A stretch of DNA of 64,000 nt from Paludibacter sp. Lineage in GTDB: Bacteria; Bacteroidota; Bacteroidia; Bacteroidales; Paludibacteraceae. The stretch covers positions 310,001-374,000 of the forward strand of contig JAFLKK010000008.1 in assembly GCA_019163375.1 (NCBI GenBank), read 5' to 3'. The position numbers and the translations under genes are program-made. Positions 1 to 8,117 of this stretch are shown in pieces; position 1 is the stretch's first letter, and every line of letters begins with the position of its first letter. The notes under the pieces were generated by a model, which was given only the letters and a program-made list of their open reading frames with translations, had not been told where the DNA came from and did no database searches.

Positions 1-1293
1 GGAGTAAAAGCCATTGACTTTTCCGGTCGTGGACTAAAAAGCAAGATATCTACCTTCCTCGATTTAGGCATGGGCATAGTGGCCTGTACCAACTGCGGAC
101 AGTGCGCACTGGTTTGTCCTACCGGCGCCATTACCGAAAAAAGTGCCGTGAGCGAAGTATGGGACGCCTTGCACCATCCTGATAAAGTAGTATTGGTACA
201 AACCGCTCCTGCCGTAAGGGTCGCTATTGGCGAAGCCATGGGCATGCCCGATGGCAGTCTCGTAACCGGAAAAATGGTAGCCGGTCTGCGCCGGTTGGGG
301 TTCTCGAAAGTCTTCGATACCAACTTTGCTGCCGACCTCACCATTATTGAAGAAGGAAACGAACTGATAGATCGGATTAAAACCGGCGGCGTTTTACCCA
401 TGATCACTTCCTGCTCGCCGGGTTGGATTAAGTATATCGAACATTTTTATCCAAAATCACTCACGCATTTATCCAGTTGCAAATCACCGCAACAAATGTT
501 TGGCGCCATTGCCAAGACCTATTATGCCGAAAAAGCAGGCATCGATCCCCGCAATATAGTGGTAGTATCGGTGATGCCCTGCACCGCCAAGAAATTTGAA
601 GCCCGCCGACCCGAGATGGATGGCGCTTTTCAGTATTGGAAAGAAAAAGTGACCATGACCGACGAAGAGCACTTTTTCGATGTAGATGCCGTACTCACTA
701 CCCGCGAACTGGCGCGTATGTTCAAGGAAACAGGCATTGATTTCACACATTTGCCCGAAGAGCAGTTCGACAATCCGCTGGGAGAATCAACCGGTGCAGC
801 CGTCATCTTTGGGGCTACCGGAGGCGTTATGGAGGCTGCTTTGCGTACCGCCTACGAAGTATTTACCGGGAAAACCCTGGCGAATATCAACTTTACGGCT
901 GTACGCGGACTCACCGGCATCAAGGAAGCAGAAGTCGATTTGGAGGGTACAAAAATCAAAATAGCAGTAGCGCATACGCTGAAAAATGCAGCTATCCTAC
1001 TGGAGCAGATCGAAAATGGAACGTCGCCCTACACCTTTATCGAAGTGATGACCTGCCCCGGTGGTTGCCTGGGCGGTGGCGGACAGCCCATACCTACCAA
1101 TTACGAGATACGTAAAAAACGTGCCGAATCTATTTACTACGAAGATGCCCACAAAGGCCTCCGCAAATCGCACGAAAACCCCGAAATACTCACGCTCTAT
1201 AACGATTTTTTGATAGAACCGTTAGGTGAAAAGTCACACCACCTACTCCATACCAACTATATTGAAAGAGGAAAATATAAAAAATATAATTAA
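1..1293 (+). CDS. hydA: [FeFe]-hydrogenase catalytic subunit (HydA/HndD-type), 5' truncated by window edge
   Basis: The frame is open from base 1, so the gene starts before the window; the ORF track's ATG at 70 is internal. The visible 430 residues carry a 4Fe-4S motif CTNCGQCALVCP (about 29-40) followed by the three H-cluster signatures: TSCSPGW (about 136), MPCTAKK (about 192) and MTCPGGCLGGGGQP (about 350). An iron-hydrogenase small-subunit-like tail follows. This is the catalytic core that makes or consumes H2, in the cytoplasm. In anaerobic Bacteroidetes such subunits usually pair with NADH- and ferredoxin-handling partners (HydBC/HndABC), which would lie upstream; that is inference. All H-cluster cysteines are present, so the enzyme looks intact. 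Confidence 0.95.
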   Translation, partial: GVKAIDFSGRGLKSKISTFLDLGMGIVACTNCGQCALVCPTGAITEKSAVSEVWDALHHPDKVVLVQTAPAVRVAIGEAMGMPDGSLVTGKMVAGLRRLGFSKVFDTNFAADLTIIEEGNELIDRIKTGGVLPMITSCSPGWIKYIEHFYPKSLTHLSSCKSPQQMFGAIAKTYYAEKAGIDPRNIVVVSVMPCTAKKFEARRPEMDGAFQYWKEKVTMTDEEHFFDVDAVLTTRELARMFKETGIDFTHLPEEQFDNPLGESTGAAVIFGATGGVMEAALRTAYEVFTGKTLANINFTAVRGLTGIKEAEVDLEGTKIKIAVAHTLKNAAILLEQIENGTSPYTFIEVMTCPGGCLGGGGQPIPTNYEIRKKRAESIYYEDAHKGLRKSHENPEILTLYNDFLIEPLGEKSHHLLHTNYIERGKYKKYN

Positions 1294-1379
1294 AAAAACA
1301 ACTTAAATTCATCCAACTAAATCGGAGAAAGTTTTGTTACATTTGTTGTAAATTTAAATTGAGAATACTCTAAAATATC

Positions 1380-2042
1380 ATGAAACAAAACTGGTTGGAA
1401 CATCTGGAGCCACTTATGGCTCAGTATCATCATCGCAAGCATCCGCTTGATTATAAAAGTCGTTATCAACTGTTGGTAATGGTGATCCTCTCGGCGCAGG
1501 ACTCTGATAAACATATCAACGAACTGGCTCCGGCGGTATTTGCAGCCTACCCGTCGATGAACAGCCTGGCGCAAGCCACGGTTGAAGACCTGCACCAATA
1601 CATTAGCACGGTACGGAATTTTGGCAACAAAGCCAACTGGTTGGTAAAACTGGCACAACAGATTAGTGATGACGATAACATCCCCACCACTATGGCCGAG
1701 CTAACCAAGCTGCCGGGCATTGGGCGCAAATCGGCTAACGTTGTCATTCGTGAGTCGGGCAATACAGCCGAAGGCGTTATCGTCGACCTGCACGTCGTGC
1801 GCGTTGCCCCACGAATTGGGATTGCTTCGGGCACACAACCCGAGAAGATCGAGAAACAGATCATGGCCATCGTACCACAAGAGCGTTGGAACGACATCGG
1901 AATGGCTATTTCCTTTCTCGGTCGCGAGATATGCCGCCCCACCAACCCAAAGTGCGACAGTTGTGTGATGAGTGCGGTGTGCCACTTTCACAATGGAATT
2001 ACCGACAAGGAAGAAAATAGTAATGAATTAAAATTGTTTTAG
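1380..2042 (+). CDS. nth: Endonuclease III (DNA glycosylase/AP lyase)
   Basis: The 220-residue protein has the normal length for endonuclease III, which removes oxidized pyrimidines and nicks AP sites in base excision repair. The helix-hairpin-helix LPGIGRKSANVV contains the expected catalytic lysine (K117) and VDLHVVR the catalytic aspartate (about D136). The C-terminus has the 4Fe-4S loop C-x6-C-x2-C-x5-C (CRPTNPKCDSCVMSAVC). A Bacteroidetes -7-like TACATTTG lies at 1338-1345, about 35 bases before the ATG, so it is probably transcribed on its own after the hydrogenase gene. Confidence 0.96.
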   Translation: MKQNWLEHLEPLMAQYHHRKHPLDYKSRYQLLVMVILSAQDSDKHINELAPAVFAAYPSMNSLAQATVEDLHQYISTVRNFGNKANWLVKLAQQISDDDNIPTTMAELTKLPGIGRKSANVVIRESGNTAEGVIVDLHVVRVAPRIGIASGTQPEKIEKQIMAIVPQERWNDIGMAISFLGREICRPTNPKCDSCVMSAVCHFHNGITDKEENSNELKLF

Positions 2043-2156
2043 TTGTAGGTAACAAAAGAAATATCCTAAGTAATTAATAACAGCCGTAGTGTATTTGATA
2101 GATATTTTCATTAAAAATATAAAGAATATTGAATTGCACACAGTTTGTCAACGACT

Positions 2157-2351
2157 GACCTCGTCTGGTGAACCGAAAAACAAGTGAAGTTGGCGTTTGA
2201 AACTGTCCTGTTTGAGCGACGAAGGAGCGAGTTTGGACGGTTTTAGCCAACTGAGCGTAAGTTTTTCGAGTGAAGCAGGCGTAGTCTTGACTTTTTTGCT
2301 TACTTTTTGTGTCAAGACAAAAAGTAAGTCAGGGTTTGGGGCGGAAGCCCC
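2157..2351 (+). repeat. Interspersed ~195-bp repeat, copy 1 (inverted relative to copy 2)
   Basis: This stretch matches, in reverse complement and almost base for base, 48691-48886. It contains GCGACGAAGGAGCGAGTTT, a hairpin TACTTTTTGT/ACAAAAAGTA, and ends with the small palindrome GGGGCGGAAGCCCC. It fills most of the 463-bp gap between nth and the helicase gene and carries no credible ORF. Confidence 0.9.
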
Positions 2352-2451
2352 GATAAAGTAAAATAACTTTTTCTAACTACACTACAGGTTACACTAATTC
2401 TTTTCTGCCACTTAAACCTTATCACATACGAATTTATACAACAAATACACT

Positions 2452-2459
2452 TACCTTTG
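2452..2459 (+). promoter_or_regulatory. -7 element of the helicase promoter
   Basis: TACCTTTG matches the TAnnTTTG -7 consensus of the Bacteroidetes primary sigma factor and lies 46 bases before the helicase ATG. I see no good TTG at the -33 position. Confidence 0.5.
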
Positions 2460-2505
2460 TAGTCAAATCCTCCATACGAGCATTTTAAACTAAATTGGAA
2501 CAAAC

Positions 2506-3897
2506 ATGACTTTTACAGACTTAGGAATTAACGATAATATAGTTCAGGCACTTCAGGAAAACAGAATCACAGAACCTACCGACATTCAGCTTCAGGCCAT
2601 TCCGCATATACTCACTTCGGAACAAGACCTGGTGGCCATAGCGCAAACCGGGACAGGTAAAACGGCTGCCTTTTGCTTGCCTATTCTCCAAACCATCGAT
2701 CCTAAATTAGCAAAAATACAAGCACTGGTATTGGTTCCAACGCGCGAGCTCGGGCAACAGGTGGCGCGTGAATTCTTTCTTTTCTCCAAACACATGCCAC
2801 GCGTATTTGCCGAAGCGGTGTATGGTGGTACTCCTATCGAAGATCAAATTCAGAAATTAAAACGTGCCACACATGTGGTGGTAGCTACTCCCGGCCGTTT
2901 GCTAGATTTGTTGGATCGGAACGCACTAAGCCTTCAGGATTTGAAGTATCTGGTACTGGACGAGGCAGACGAAATGATCAACATGGGCTTTAAATCCGAA
3001 ATCGATCAGATTTTGGAGTCTTGTAAGCGCGATATTACCAGCATGTTGTTTACAGCTACTATGCCTAACGACGTAAAACAACTGGTACGTGAATATCTGC
3101 GTCCGAATGCTGTAGAGATCAGAATTAATGCCGAAGAGTTTGTCAATCAAAAAATTGATCATCAATATATTATATACAAACAAGGTTATAAGCTCGATTA
3201 TTTAAAAGCATATTTATCGCAACGACTCGATCAACGTGGCATCATGTTTTGTAGAACAAAAGTAGCAGCTAAAAAACTGGCCAAACAATTGGCCGGCTTT
3301 GAAGTAGTTGCTGATGCCTTGCACGGCAACTTAAATCAGGAAATGCGTGATAAAGTAATGCGTGGCTTCAAAAAGGGTAGAATCAACCTGCTGGTAGCTA
3401 CAGATATTGCTGCCAGAGGAATCGACGTGAAGGATCTGGATTATATTATCCATTATCATTTACCCGAAAAAACAGAGCAGTACACCCACCGAAGCGGCAG
3501 AACGGCTCGTGCAGGCAAATCGGGAAATTCAGTATGTCTGGTCAAAACAGAAGATATGCCCGAAATCAAAAATCTGGAGTCGGAACTTAAGATTCAGTTT
3601 TCGGCTTTAAACATCGAGCCCAAACCCGAACGTCCAAGTGCTCCGGTAACTATTTATATGAATATTGGTTTTGGACAAGGTTTTACGAAGGGCAATGTCT
3701 CCGATTTCTTAGTGGAAGAAGCAGGACTTAATCTCTCGGACATAAAAAATGTGGTGGTGGAAGACAATCGCTCTTACTTTGACATTCCACAAAAATACCA
3801 GCAACAGGTTTTCCTAAATCTGAAAGGGTTTAAACTGGCTCACCGGAATCTGAAATTCACCTTGGACGGTGCAAATAGTAAACGAAACATTTACTAA
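2506..3897 (+). CDS. DEAD-box ATP-dependent RNA helicase with DbpA-type RNA-binding domain
   Basis: The 463-residue protein shows all helicase motifs in order: Q motif near residue 22, AQTGTGKT (Walker A), PTRELGQQ, TPGRLLD, DEAD, TAT, IMFCRTK, ARGID and HRSGRTARAG. Residues from about 385 to the end (PVTIYMNIGFGQGF onward) resemble the DbpA RNA-binding domain, which in E. coli targets 23S rRNA hairpin 92, so a role in 50S ribosome assembly is likely. It could also be a general cold-shock DeaD/CshA-like helicase. Its stop codon overlaps the first possible start of the next gene. Confidence 0.93.
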   Translation: MTFTDLGINDNIVQALQENRITEPTDIQLQAIPHILTSEQDLVAIAQTGTGKTAAFCLPILQTIDPKLAKIQALVLVPTRELGQQVAREFFLFSKHMPRVFAEAVYGGTPIEDQIQKLKRATHVVVATPGRLLDLLDRNALSLQDLKYLVLDEADEMINMGFKSEIDQILESCKRDITSMLFTATMPNDVKQLVREYLRPNAVEIRINAEEFVNQKIDHQYIIYKQGYKLDYLKAYLSQRLDQRGIMFCRTKVAAKKLAKQLAGFEVVADALHGNLNQEMRDKVMRGFKKGRINLLVATDIAARGIDVKDLDYIIHYHLPEKTEQYTHRSGRTARAGKSGNSVCLVKTEDMPEIKNLESELKIQFSALNIEPKPERPSAPVTIYMNIGFGQGFTKGNVSDFLVEEAGLNLSDIKNVVVEDNRSYFDIPQKYQQQVFLNLKGFKLAHRNLKFTLDGANSKRNIY

Positions 3898-4300
3898 CGT
3901 GAAACCGGCTCGCAATCGAATCGTCTATCTCATTTCCGTAGCTATAGTTATGGTATTGGGACTTTCGTCGAGAAAATACGCCTGTTATCTGCCCGAATAT
4001 ATCAACACCTACCTTGGCGATGCACTGTGGGCGGTTATGATCTATCTCTTCGCCGCACTGCTATTAAACGACCGTAAACCGTCGCTAATAGCGTTACTCA
4101 GCTTGTTATTTTGCTACCTCATTGAAATAAGTCAACTCTATCACGCCCCATGGATTGATGCTATCAGAAACACCCGTTTAGGAGGTTTAGTATTGGGATT
4201 TGGATTTCTGTGGACGGATATAATTGCCTACACGATGGGGATTGGTGTTATGCTGGCAATTGAAAGCGTATATTTTTGGTCAAAAGAAAAGAAAGAGTAA
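3869..4300 (+). CDS. DUF2809 family membrane protein
   Basis: The protein is about 133-143 residues with four hydrophobic segments. It has the family pattern of DUF2809: GDALWAVMIY followed by EISQLYHAPWID. The function of the family is unknown. Two GTG codons can start it: 3869, which overlaps the helicase by 29 bases, or 3899, directly after the helicase stop. I slightly favour 3899 because it avoids the overlap and the family normally begins close to the first membrane segment. Either way it appears co-transcribed with the helicase. Confidence 0.8.
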   Translation: MQIVNETFTNVKPARNRIVYLISVAIVMVLGLSSRKYACYLPEYINTYLGDALWAVMIYLFAALLLNDRKPSLIALLSLLFCYLIEISQLYHAPWIDAIRNTRLGGLVLGFGFLWTDIIAYTMGIGVMLAIESVYFWSKEKKE

Positions 4301-4349
4301 TATCGGATGAGTTCGAGAATATGTAACCTACATCCGCTGTCAAATAGAA

Positions 4350-4446
4350 CAAATGGTTCGGTGCGCTGCACCTTAAATTGAGGGACAGCGTCCCGAACCA
4401 TTTGTAGTATATTATAAAAGAAAGTTACAAAGGTGCAGCGCACCGA
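4350..4446. repeat. Palindromic multi-hairpin element, copy 1
   Basis: CAAATGGTTCG (4350-4360) pairs with CGAACCATTTG (4394-4404) and encloses two small hairpins, GGTGCGCTGCACC and GGGACAGCGTCCC. A third arm, GGTGCAGCGCACCGA (4432-4446), is the exact reverse complement of 4358-4372. The arrangement and core sequence (GAACCATTTGTAG plus a following AT-rich ATAAAAG stretch) recur inside the MITE-like element at 46830-47130. This fills most of the gap between the DUF2809 gene and the tsf terminator. Confidence 0.8.
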
Positions 4447-4562
4447 CCCAAGGTTGAAACAAGTAACCGATCTGTTTGTAATACAATTGTTTTTCTACAT
4501 TTTACATGCAATTATTACACTCATACCACACTTTCCCTCAACAAATCTTCAATCTATTGCAC

Positions 4563-4596
4563 AAAAAAACCTCTTGAATAACTTCAAGAGGTTTTT
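4563..4596 (-). terminator. Intrinsic terminator of the rplM-rpsI-rpsB-tsf operon
   Basis: A perfect 11-bp stem AACCTCTTGAA/TTCAAGAGGTT with a four-base loop is followed, on the minus strand, by a T run. It lies about 30 bases past the tsf stop. Confidence 0.92.
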
Positions 4597-4626
4597 AAAT
4601 TTTATATCAATCAGTAAAGTTGAATC

Positions 4627-5625
4627 TTATTCTTGATTCAAAGTTACACGTTTGAAACCAACACAAGTTAACTGTTTTTTCACAAGCAGTTCTTTTACTG
4701 TTATTTTTCCAGCTTCTTCACCGCCACCTTCATATTTTTGTTCTAAAAGGGTATATTCTTTGTAGAATTTAGCCATACGTCCGGCAGCAATACTGTTTAC
4801 TTTCTGTTCTGGTAAAGTTGCAGATTTCTCTGCAGTAACTGTTGCTCTAATTTCGCGGGCTTTTGCAGCTTCCTCAGCAGTAATCCAGCCCTTAGCCATG
4901 TTTGATTCAATGTGGTTTTCGCTATCAACGTGAGCAGGATTGATGCCCGCTTTTTTTATCGCGACTTCAACTTCCTTTGCAACAAGTTCGCTTTTGGTTT
5001 TTTCGATAGCCACTGCAAGCTCGTTATCTTTTACTTTTTGAGGCACTTCGGATTCATCAATAGCCACAGGCGCCATTGCTGCAATATGCATCGCCATGCC
5101 ACGTAAGGTTTCGTTTTGGGCGTTTTCTTGAGCAACTGCCACCAATGTAGCAAGTTTGTTTCCCGGGTGAATATAAGCAGCAGTAGTACCACCCTGAACG
5201 AATTCGTAGTAGTCCAATTCCATTTTTTCACCAGTAATACCTGAACGATCAAGAATTACATCTGAAATAACGCGACCATCAATCGTCAAAGCTTTAAGTT
5301 CTTCGATTGTAGCTGGTTTTGTAGCCATGGCTACGTCAAGAATTGATCTAGTCAAAGCTACGAAATCTGCATTGATAGCTACGAAATCTGTTTCACATTT
5401 CAATGCTAATACAGCTGCAAATCCACCTTCAGCTTTAGCCAAAACGCAACCTTCAGAAGCTTCACGGTCGCTACGTTTTGATGCTGTAGCCTGACCTTTT
5501 TTACGAATAATTTCAACTGCTTTGTCAAAATCGCTATTGGCTTCAGTGAGTGCATTTTTGCAATCCATCATACCAGCACCAGTCATGGTACGCAATTTTG
5601 AAATTTCTGCCATTGTTACTGCCAT
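4627..5625 (-). CDS. tsf: Elongation factor Ts
   Basis: The 332-residue protein is longer than E. coli EF-Ts (283) but normal for Bacteroidetes. It begins with the family signature AEISKLRTMTGAGMMDCKNAL and contains the TDFVA motif of the core that inserts into EF-Tu. It catalyses GDP/GTP exchange on EF-Tu. It lies last in the conserved rplM-rpsI-rpsB-tsf order, separated from rpsB by 227 bases that contain a hairpin (5730-5781). Translation level is probably set partly by that hairpin. Confidence 0.97.
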   Translation of the reverse strand: MAVTMAEISKLRTMTGAGMMDCKNALTEANSDFDKAVEIIRKKGQATASKRSDREASEGCVLAKAEGGFAAVLALKCETDFVAINADFVALTRSILDVAMATKPATIEELKALTIDGRVISDVILDRSGITGEKMELDYYEFVQGGTTAAYIHPGNKLATLVAVAQENAQNETLRGMAMHIAAMAPVAIDESEVPQKVKDNELAVAIEKTKSELVAKEVEVAIKKAGINPAHVDSENHIESNMAKGWITAEEAAKAREIRATVTAEKSATLPEQKVNSIAAGRMAKFYKEYTLLEQKYEGGGEEAGKITVKELLVKKQLTCVGFKRVTLNQE

Positions 5626-5729
5626 AATTATAAGTATTTTACGACTCTCTGTCCTTAATAAAAATAAGAGAGCTGTGAGTTATTAATATATTTGATATGT
5701 TTCTTCTTTGAAAGAATATTGAAAGACAA

Positions 5730-5781
5730 GAAAAAACGAGTTACAAGCTACAATAATTCATAACAGGTAACTCGTTTAAAA
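5730..5781 (-). terminator. Attenuator-like hairpin between rpsB and tsf
   Basis: AAACGAGTTAC and GTAACTCGTTT form an 11-bp stem with a 22-base loop, followed by a T run on the minus strand. It could terminate part of the transcripts leaving rpsB and so lower tsf expression. Confidence 0.65.
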
Positions 5782-5852
5782 ATATATAATCGTCAATTCT
5801 TGGTGAACCAAGCGGCTAAAACCGAGCGGTCACTGACAACTTTCAATTAATC

Positions 5853-6686
5853 TTATTCTTCTTCTTTGACGAATTTTTTGATCACGTTAGCGTTCAAAGC
5901 ATCATCATCTTCTTTTTGAGTTCTTGGTTTTTTAGTAATTCTTGACTTTTTGTCTTTTGAAACAGGAGCTTCAGCAGCTTCAGTATCAATTTTTTCTACT
6001 TTGCGTTCTTCCAAACCTTCTTGGATAGCAGCAACCATAGCGCCTAAAATTACGTCAACCGATTTTGTTGCGTCATCATTTGCAGGAATTACGAAATCAA
6101 TTCCGTTAGGATTTGAGTTAGTGTCCACGATTCCGAAAACCGGAATACCCAAACGTTGAGCTTCTAATACGGCAATGTGTTCTTTCATCACGTCTACAAT
6201 AAAAAGTGCTGAAGGAAGACGAGTCAAATCAGCGATAGAACCTAAGTTCTTTTCTAATTTCTCGCGTTGACGAGTAATTTGAAGTTTTTCGCGTTTTGAA
6301 ATATTTTCGAATGTACCATCAGTCGCCATTTTGTCGATAGTGGTCATTTTTTTAACGGCTTTACGAATAGTAGGGAAGTTAGTTAACATACCACCGGCCC
6401 AACGCTCAGTAATGTATGGCATTCCAACAGCTAATGCTTTTTCTGAAACTACATCTTTAGCTTGTTTTTTAGTTGCAACGAAAAGGATTTTACGTCCTGA
6501 TTTTGCAATTTGTTTCAATGCTGCTGCAGCTTCGTCAATTTTCACTACTGTTTTGTGCAAATCGATAATGTGAATATCGTTACGCTCCATGAAAATGTAA
6601 GGAGCCATTGCTGGATTCCATTTACGTTTCAAGTGACCAAAGTGGCAACCTGCTTCTAATAATTCGTCAAAATTTGTTCTAGACAT
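5853..6686 (-). CDS. rpsB: 30S ribosomal protein S2
   Basis: The 277-residue protein starts with the S2 signature LLEAGCHFGHLKRKWNP and carries the conserved LFVATKKQAKDVV and ERWAGGMLTNF stretches. S2 joins the small subunit late, near S1. An acidic/basic extension after about residue 230 is longer than in E. coli. It is the third gene of the operon; a 188-base gap with a large hairpin separates it from rpsI. Confidence 0.97.
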   Translation of the reverse strand: MSRTNFDELLEAGCHFGHLKRKWNPAMAPYIFMERNDIHIIDLHKTVVKIDEAAAALKQIAKSGRKILFVATKKQAKDVVSEKALAVGMPYITERWAGGMLTNFPTIRKAVKKMTTIDKMATDGTFENISKREKLQITRQREKLEKNLGSIADLTRLPSALFIVDVMKEHIAVLEAQRLGIPVFGIVDTNSNPNGIDFVIPANDDATKSVDVILGAMVAAIQEGLEERKVEKIDTEAAEAPVSKDKKSRITKKPRTQKEDDDALNANVIKKFVKEEE

Positions 6687-6783
6687 TTTTTTTGTTTAAA
6701 AAGTTGTTTACATTCTGTTTAACTCAATTGCCAAGTAGCCTTTAATTTTACTCAGAGTCTCGACAATTTAGATACTAAACCAA

Positions 6784-6866
6784 AACCATCTACTATTCAT
6801 CCATTTACTATTTACGATAGGCTTACGCGCATTGCAAAATAGTAAATGGTAAATGATAGAATGGTA
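6784..6866. repeat. Large imperfect palindrome between rpsI and rpsB
   Basis: CCATTTACTATTT (6801-6813) is the reverse complement of AAATAGTAAATGG (6837-6849), and partial pairing extends outward. The rest of the 188-base gap is AT-rich with no ORF. It could be a processing site or REP-like element within the operon. Confidence 0.6.
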
Positions 6867-6874
6867 AATAAATA

Positions 6875-7261
6875 TTAACGTTTCGAGAATTGGAATCTCT
6901 TACGTGCTTTTGGTTGACCTGGTTTTTTACGCTCAACACCACGAGGGTCACGAGTCATAAATCCTTCAACTTTAAGTGCTGGTTTGTCCTCTGGGTTCAT
7001 TTTCACCAACGCACGAGCAATTGCTAAACGCAAAGCACCCGCTTGTCCGTTAAATCCACCACCATTTAGATTTACTTTAATATCGTATTTTTCAGTCACT
7101 CCCAATTTGGTAAGAGGTTGTTTAACCACAAATTGTAATAATGGTGACGGAAAGTAAACGTTTATATCGCGTTTATTAATGGTAATTTGTCCAGTTCCTT
7201 CGCTCACGAAAACACGAGCAACAGCCGCTTTTCTTCTTCCTAAGGCATTTATTACTTCCAT
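6875..7261 (-). CDS. rpsI: 30S ribosomal protein S9
   Basis: At 128 residues it has the usual S9 length. The N-terminus NALGRRKAAVARVFV and the basic C-terminus RKRFQFSKR, which in S9 reaches the P-site tRNA, are both clear. It follows rplM after five bases, so the two are co-transcribed and probably translationally coupled. Confidence 0.97.
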   Translation of the reverse strand: MEVINALGRRKAAVARVFVSEGTGQITINKRDINVYFPSPLLQFVVKQPLTKLGVTEKYDIKVNLNGGGFNGQAGALRLAIARALVKMNPEDKPALKVEGFMTRDPRGVERKKPGQPKARKRFQFSKR

Positions 7262-7266
7262 ACTGA

Positions 7267-7722
7267 TTATTTAAGTGAGTTTAAATCTAATTGTTTTGGT
7301 TGTTGAGCTTGCATATTGTGTTCCGCACCTGGGAATACATACAAATTGCCCAAAAGTTTGTCTCCAAGACGGTTTTTAGGTAACATACCTTTCACCACTT
7401 TCTTGATAAGTTTTTCAGAACTTTTTTCCATCAATTTAGCTGGTGTAATTTCACGTTGTCCACCTGGATAGCCTGTGTGGCTTAGATAGATGCGATCGTT
7501 CCATTTGTTACCGGTTAATTGTACTTTTTCTGCATTGATAATAATCACATTATCTCCACAGTCTACGTGAGGAGTGAAACTTGGTTTGTATTTTCCGCGC
7601 AAAAGTTTTGCAACTTTTGAACCCATACGTCCCAATACCAAATCGGTAGCATCCACAACTACCCATTCTTTCTGCACCGTTGCTTTGTTGGCAGAAATGG
7701 TTTTATAACTTAACGTATCCAC
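7267..7722 (-). CDS. rplM: 50S ribosomal protein L13
   Basis: The 151-residue protein matches L13 throughout: WVVVDATDLVLGRMGSKVAKLLRGK near the N-terminus and VKGMLPKNRLG in the middle. L13 is an early-assembly protein of the large subunit. It is first in the operon, behind a consensus promoter at 7859-7888 and a leader of about 130 bases that may be regulatory. Confidence 0.97.
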   Translation of the reverse strand: MDTLSYKTISANKATVQKEWVVVDATDLVLGRMGSKVAKLLRGKYKPSFTPHVDCGDNVIIINAEKVQLTGNKWNDRIYLSHTGYPGGQREITPAKLMEKSSEKLIKKVVKGMLPKNRLGDKLLGNLYVFPGAEHNMQAQQPKQLDLNSLK

Positions 7723-7852
7723 TTGTTTAAAATGTTTTTGATTAATAATTGAGCCATTTTATTTGCTTCAATCGTATTTTGGAAGAGGCTAATCGGCACA
7801 AAATAGGATATTTACACACAACAAAACTGACCATTACACTGTGATAATAAAC
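7723..7852 (-). promoter_or_regulatory. Possible rplM 5' leader (candidate ribosomal-protein autoregulatory leader)
   Basis: About 130 bases separate the predicted start of transcription from the rplM ATG, which is long for this genome. L13 leaders are, as far as I recall, described in Bacteroidia. I can see short complementary stretches (GCC...GGC, CGATT...AATCG) but no decisive structure by eye. Confidence 0.3.
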
Positions 7853-7858
7853 GGACTG

Positions 7859-7888
7859 CAAAAATACTGTTTTTCTTTGGATTACCAA
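7859..7888 (-). promoter_or_regulatory. Promoter of the rplM operon
   Basis: On the minus strand this reads TTG-N19-TATTTTTG, a full match to the Bacteroidetes sigma-A promoter. Confidence 0.75.
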
Positions 7889-8117
7889 ACAATTAAGCAT
7901 CTTTTTTTCGCATAGATATTTTCAGCGGAAAATAGGGAGTAAATTCCTCAAAAAAAAGTGCAAAATGGTGTAGCATTTATCATTATGAATCCTTAGATTT
8001 GCACATTATTAATTTTGACCGGACAATTGATGAAAATTCCTTCGATGGGGTGTTTTCAACTTTATTCTACGACGAAATACTGTTTCTTGTCAAACTGTAA
8101 CAACTAACACATCTGCA

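Noticed and set aside
4433-4636. 67-residue plus-strand ORF
   Set aside because: Runs through a palindromic repeat and the tsf terminator.
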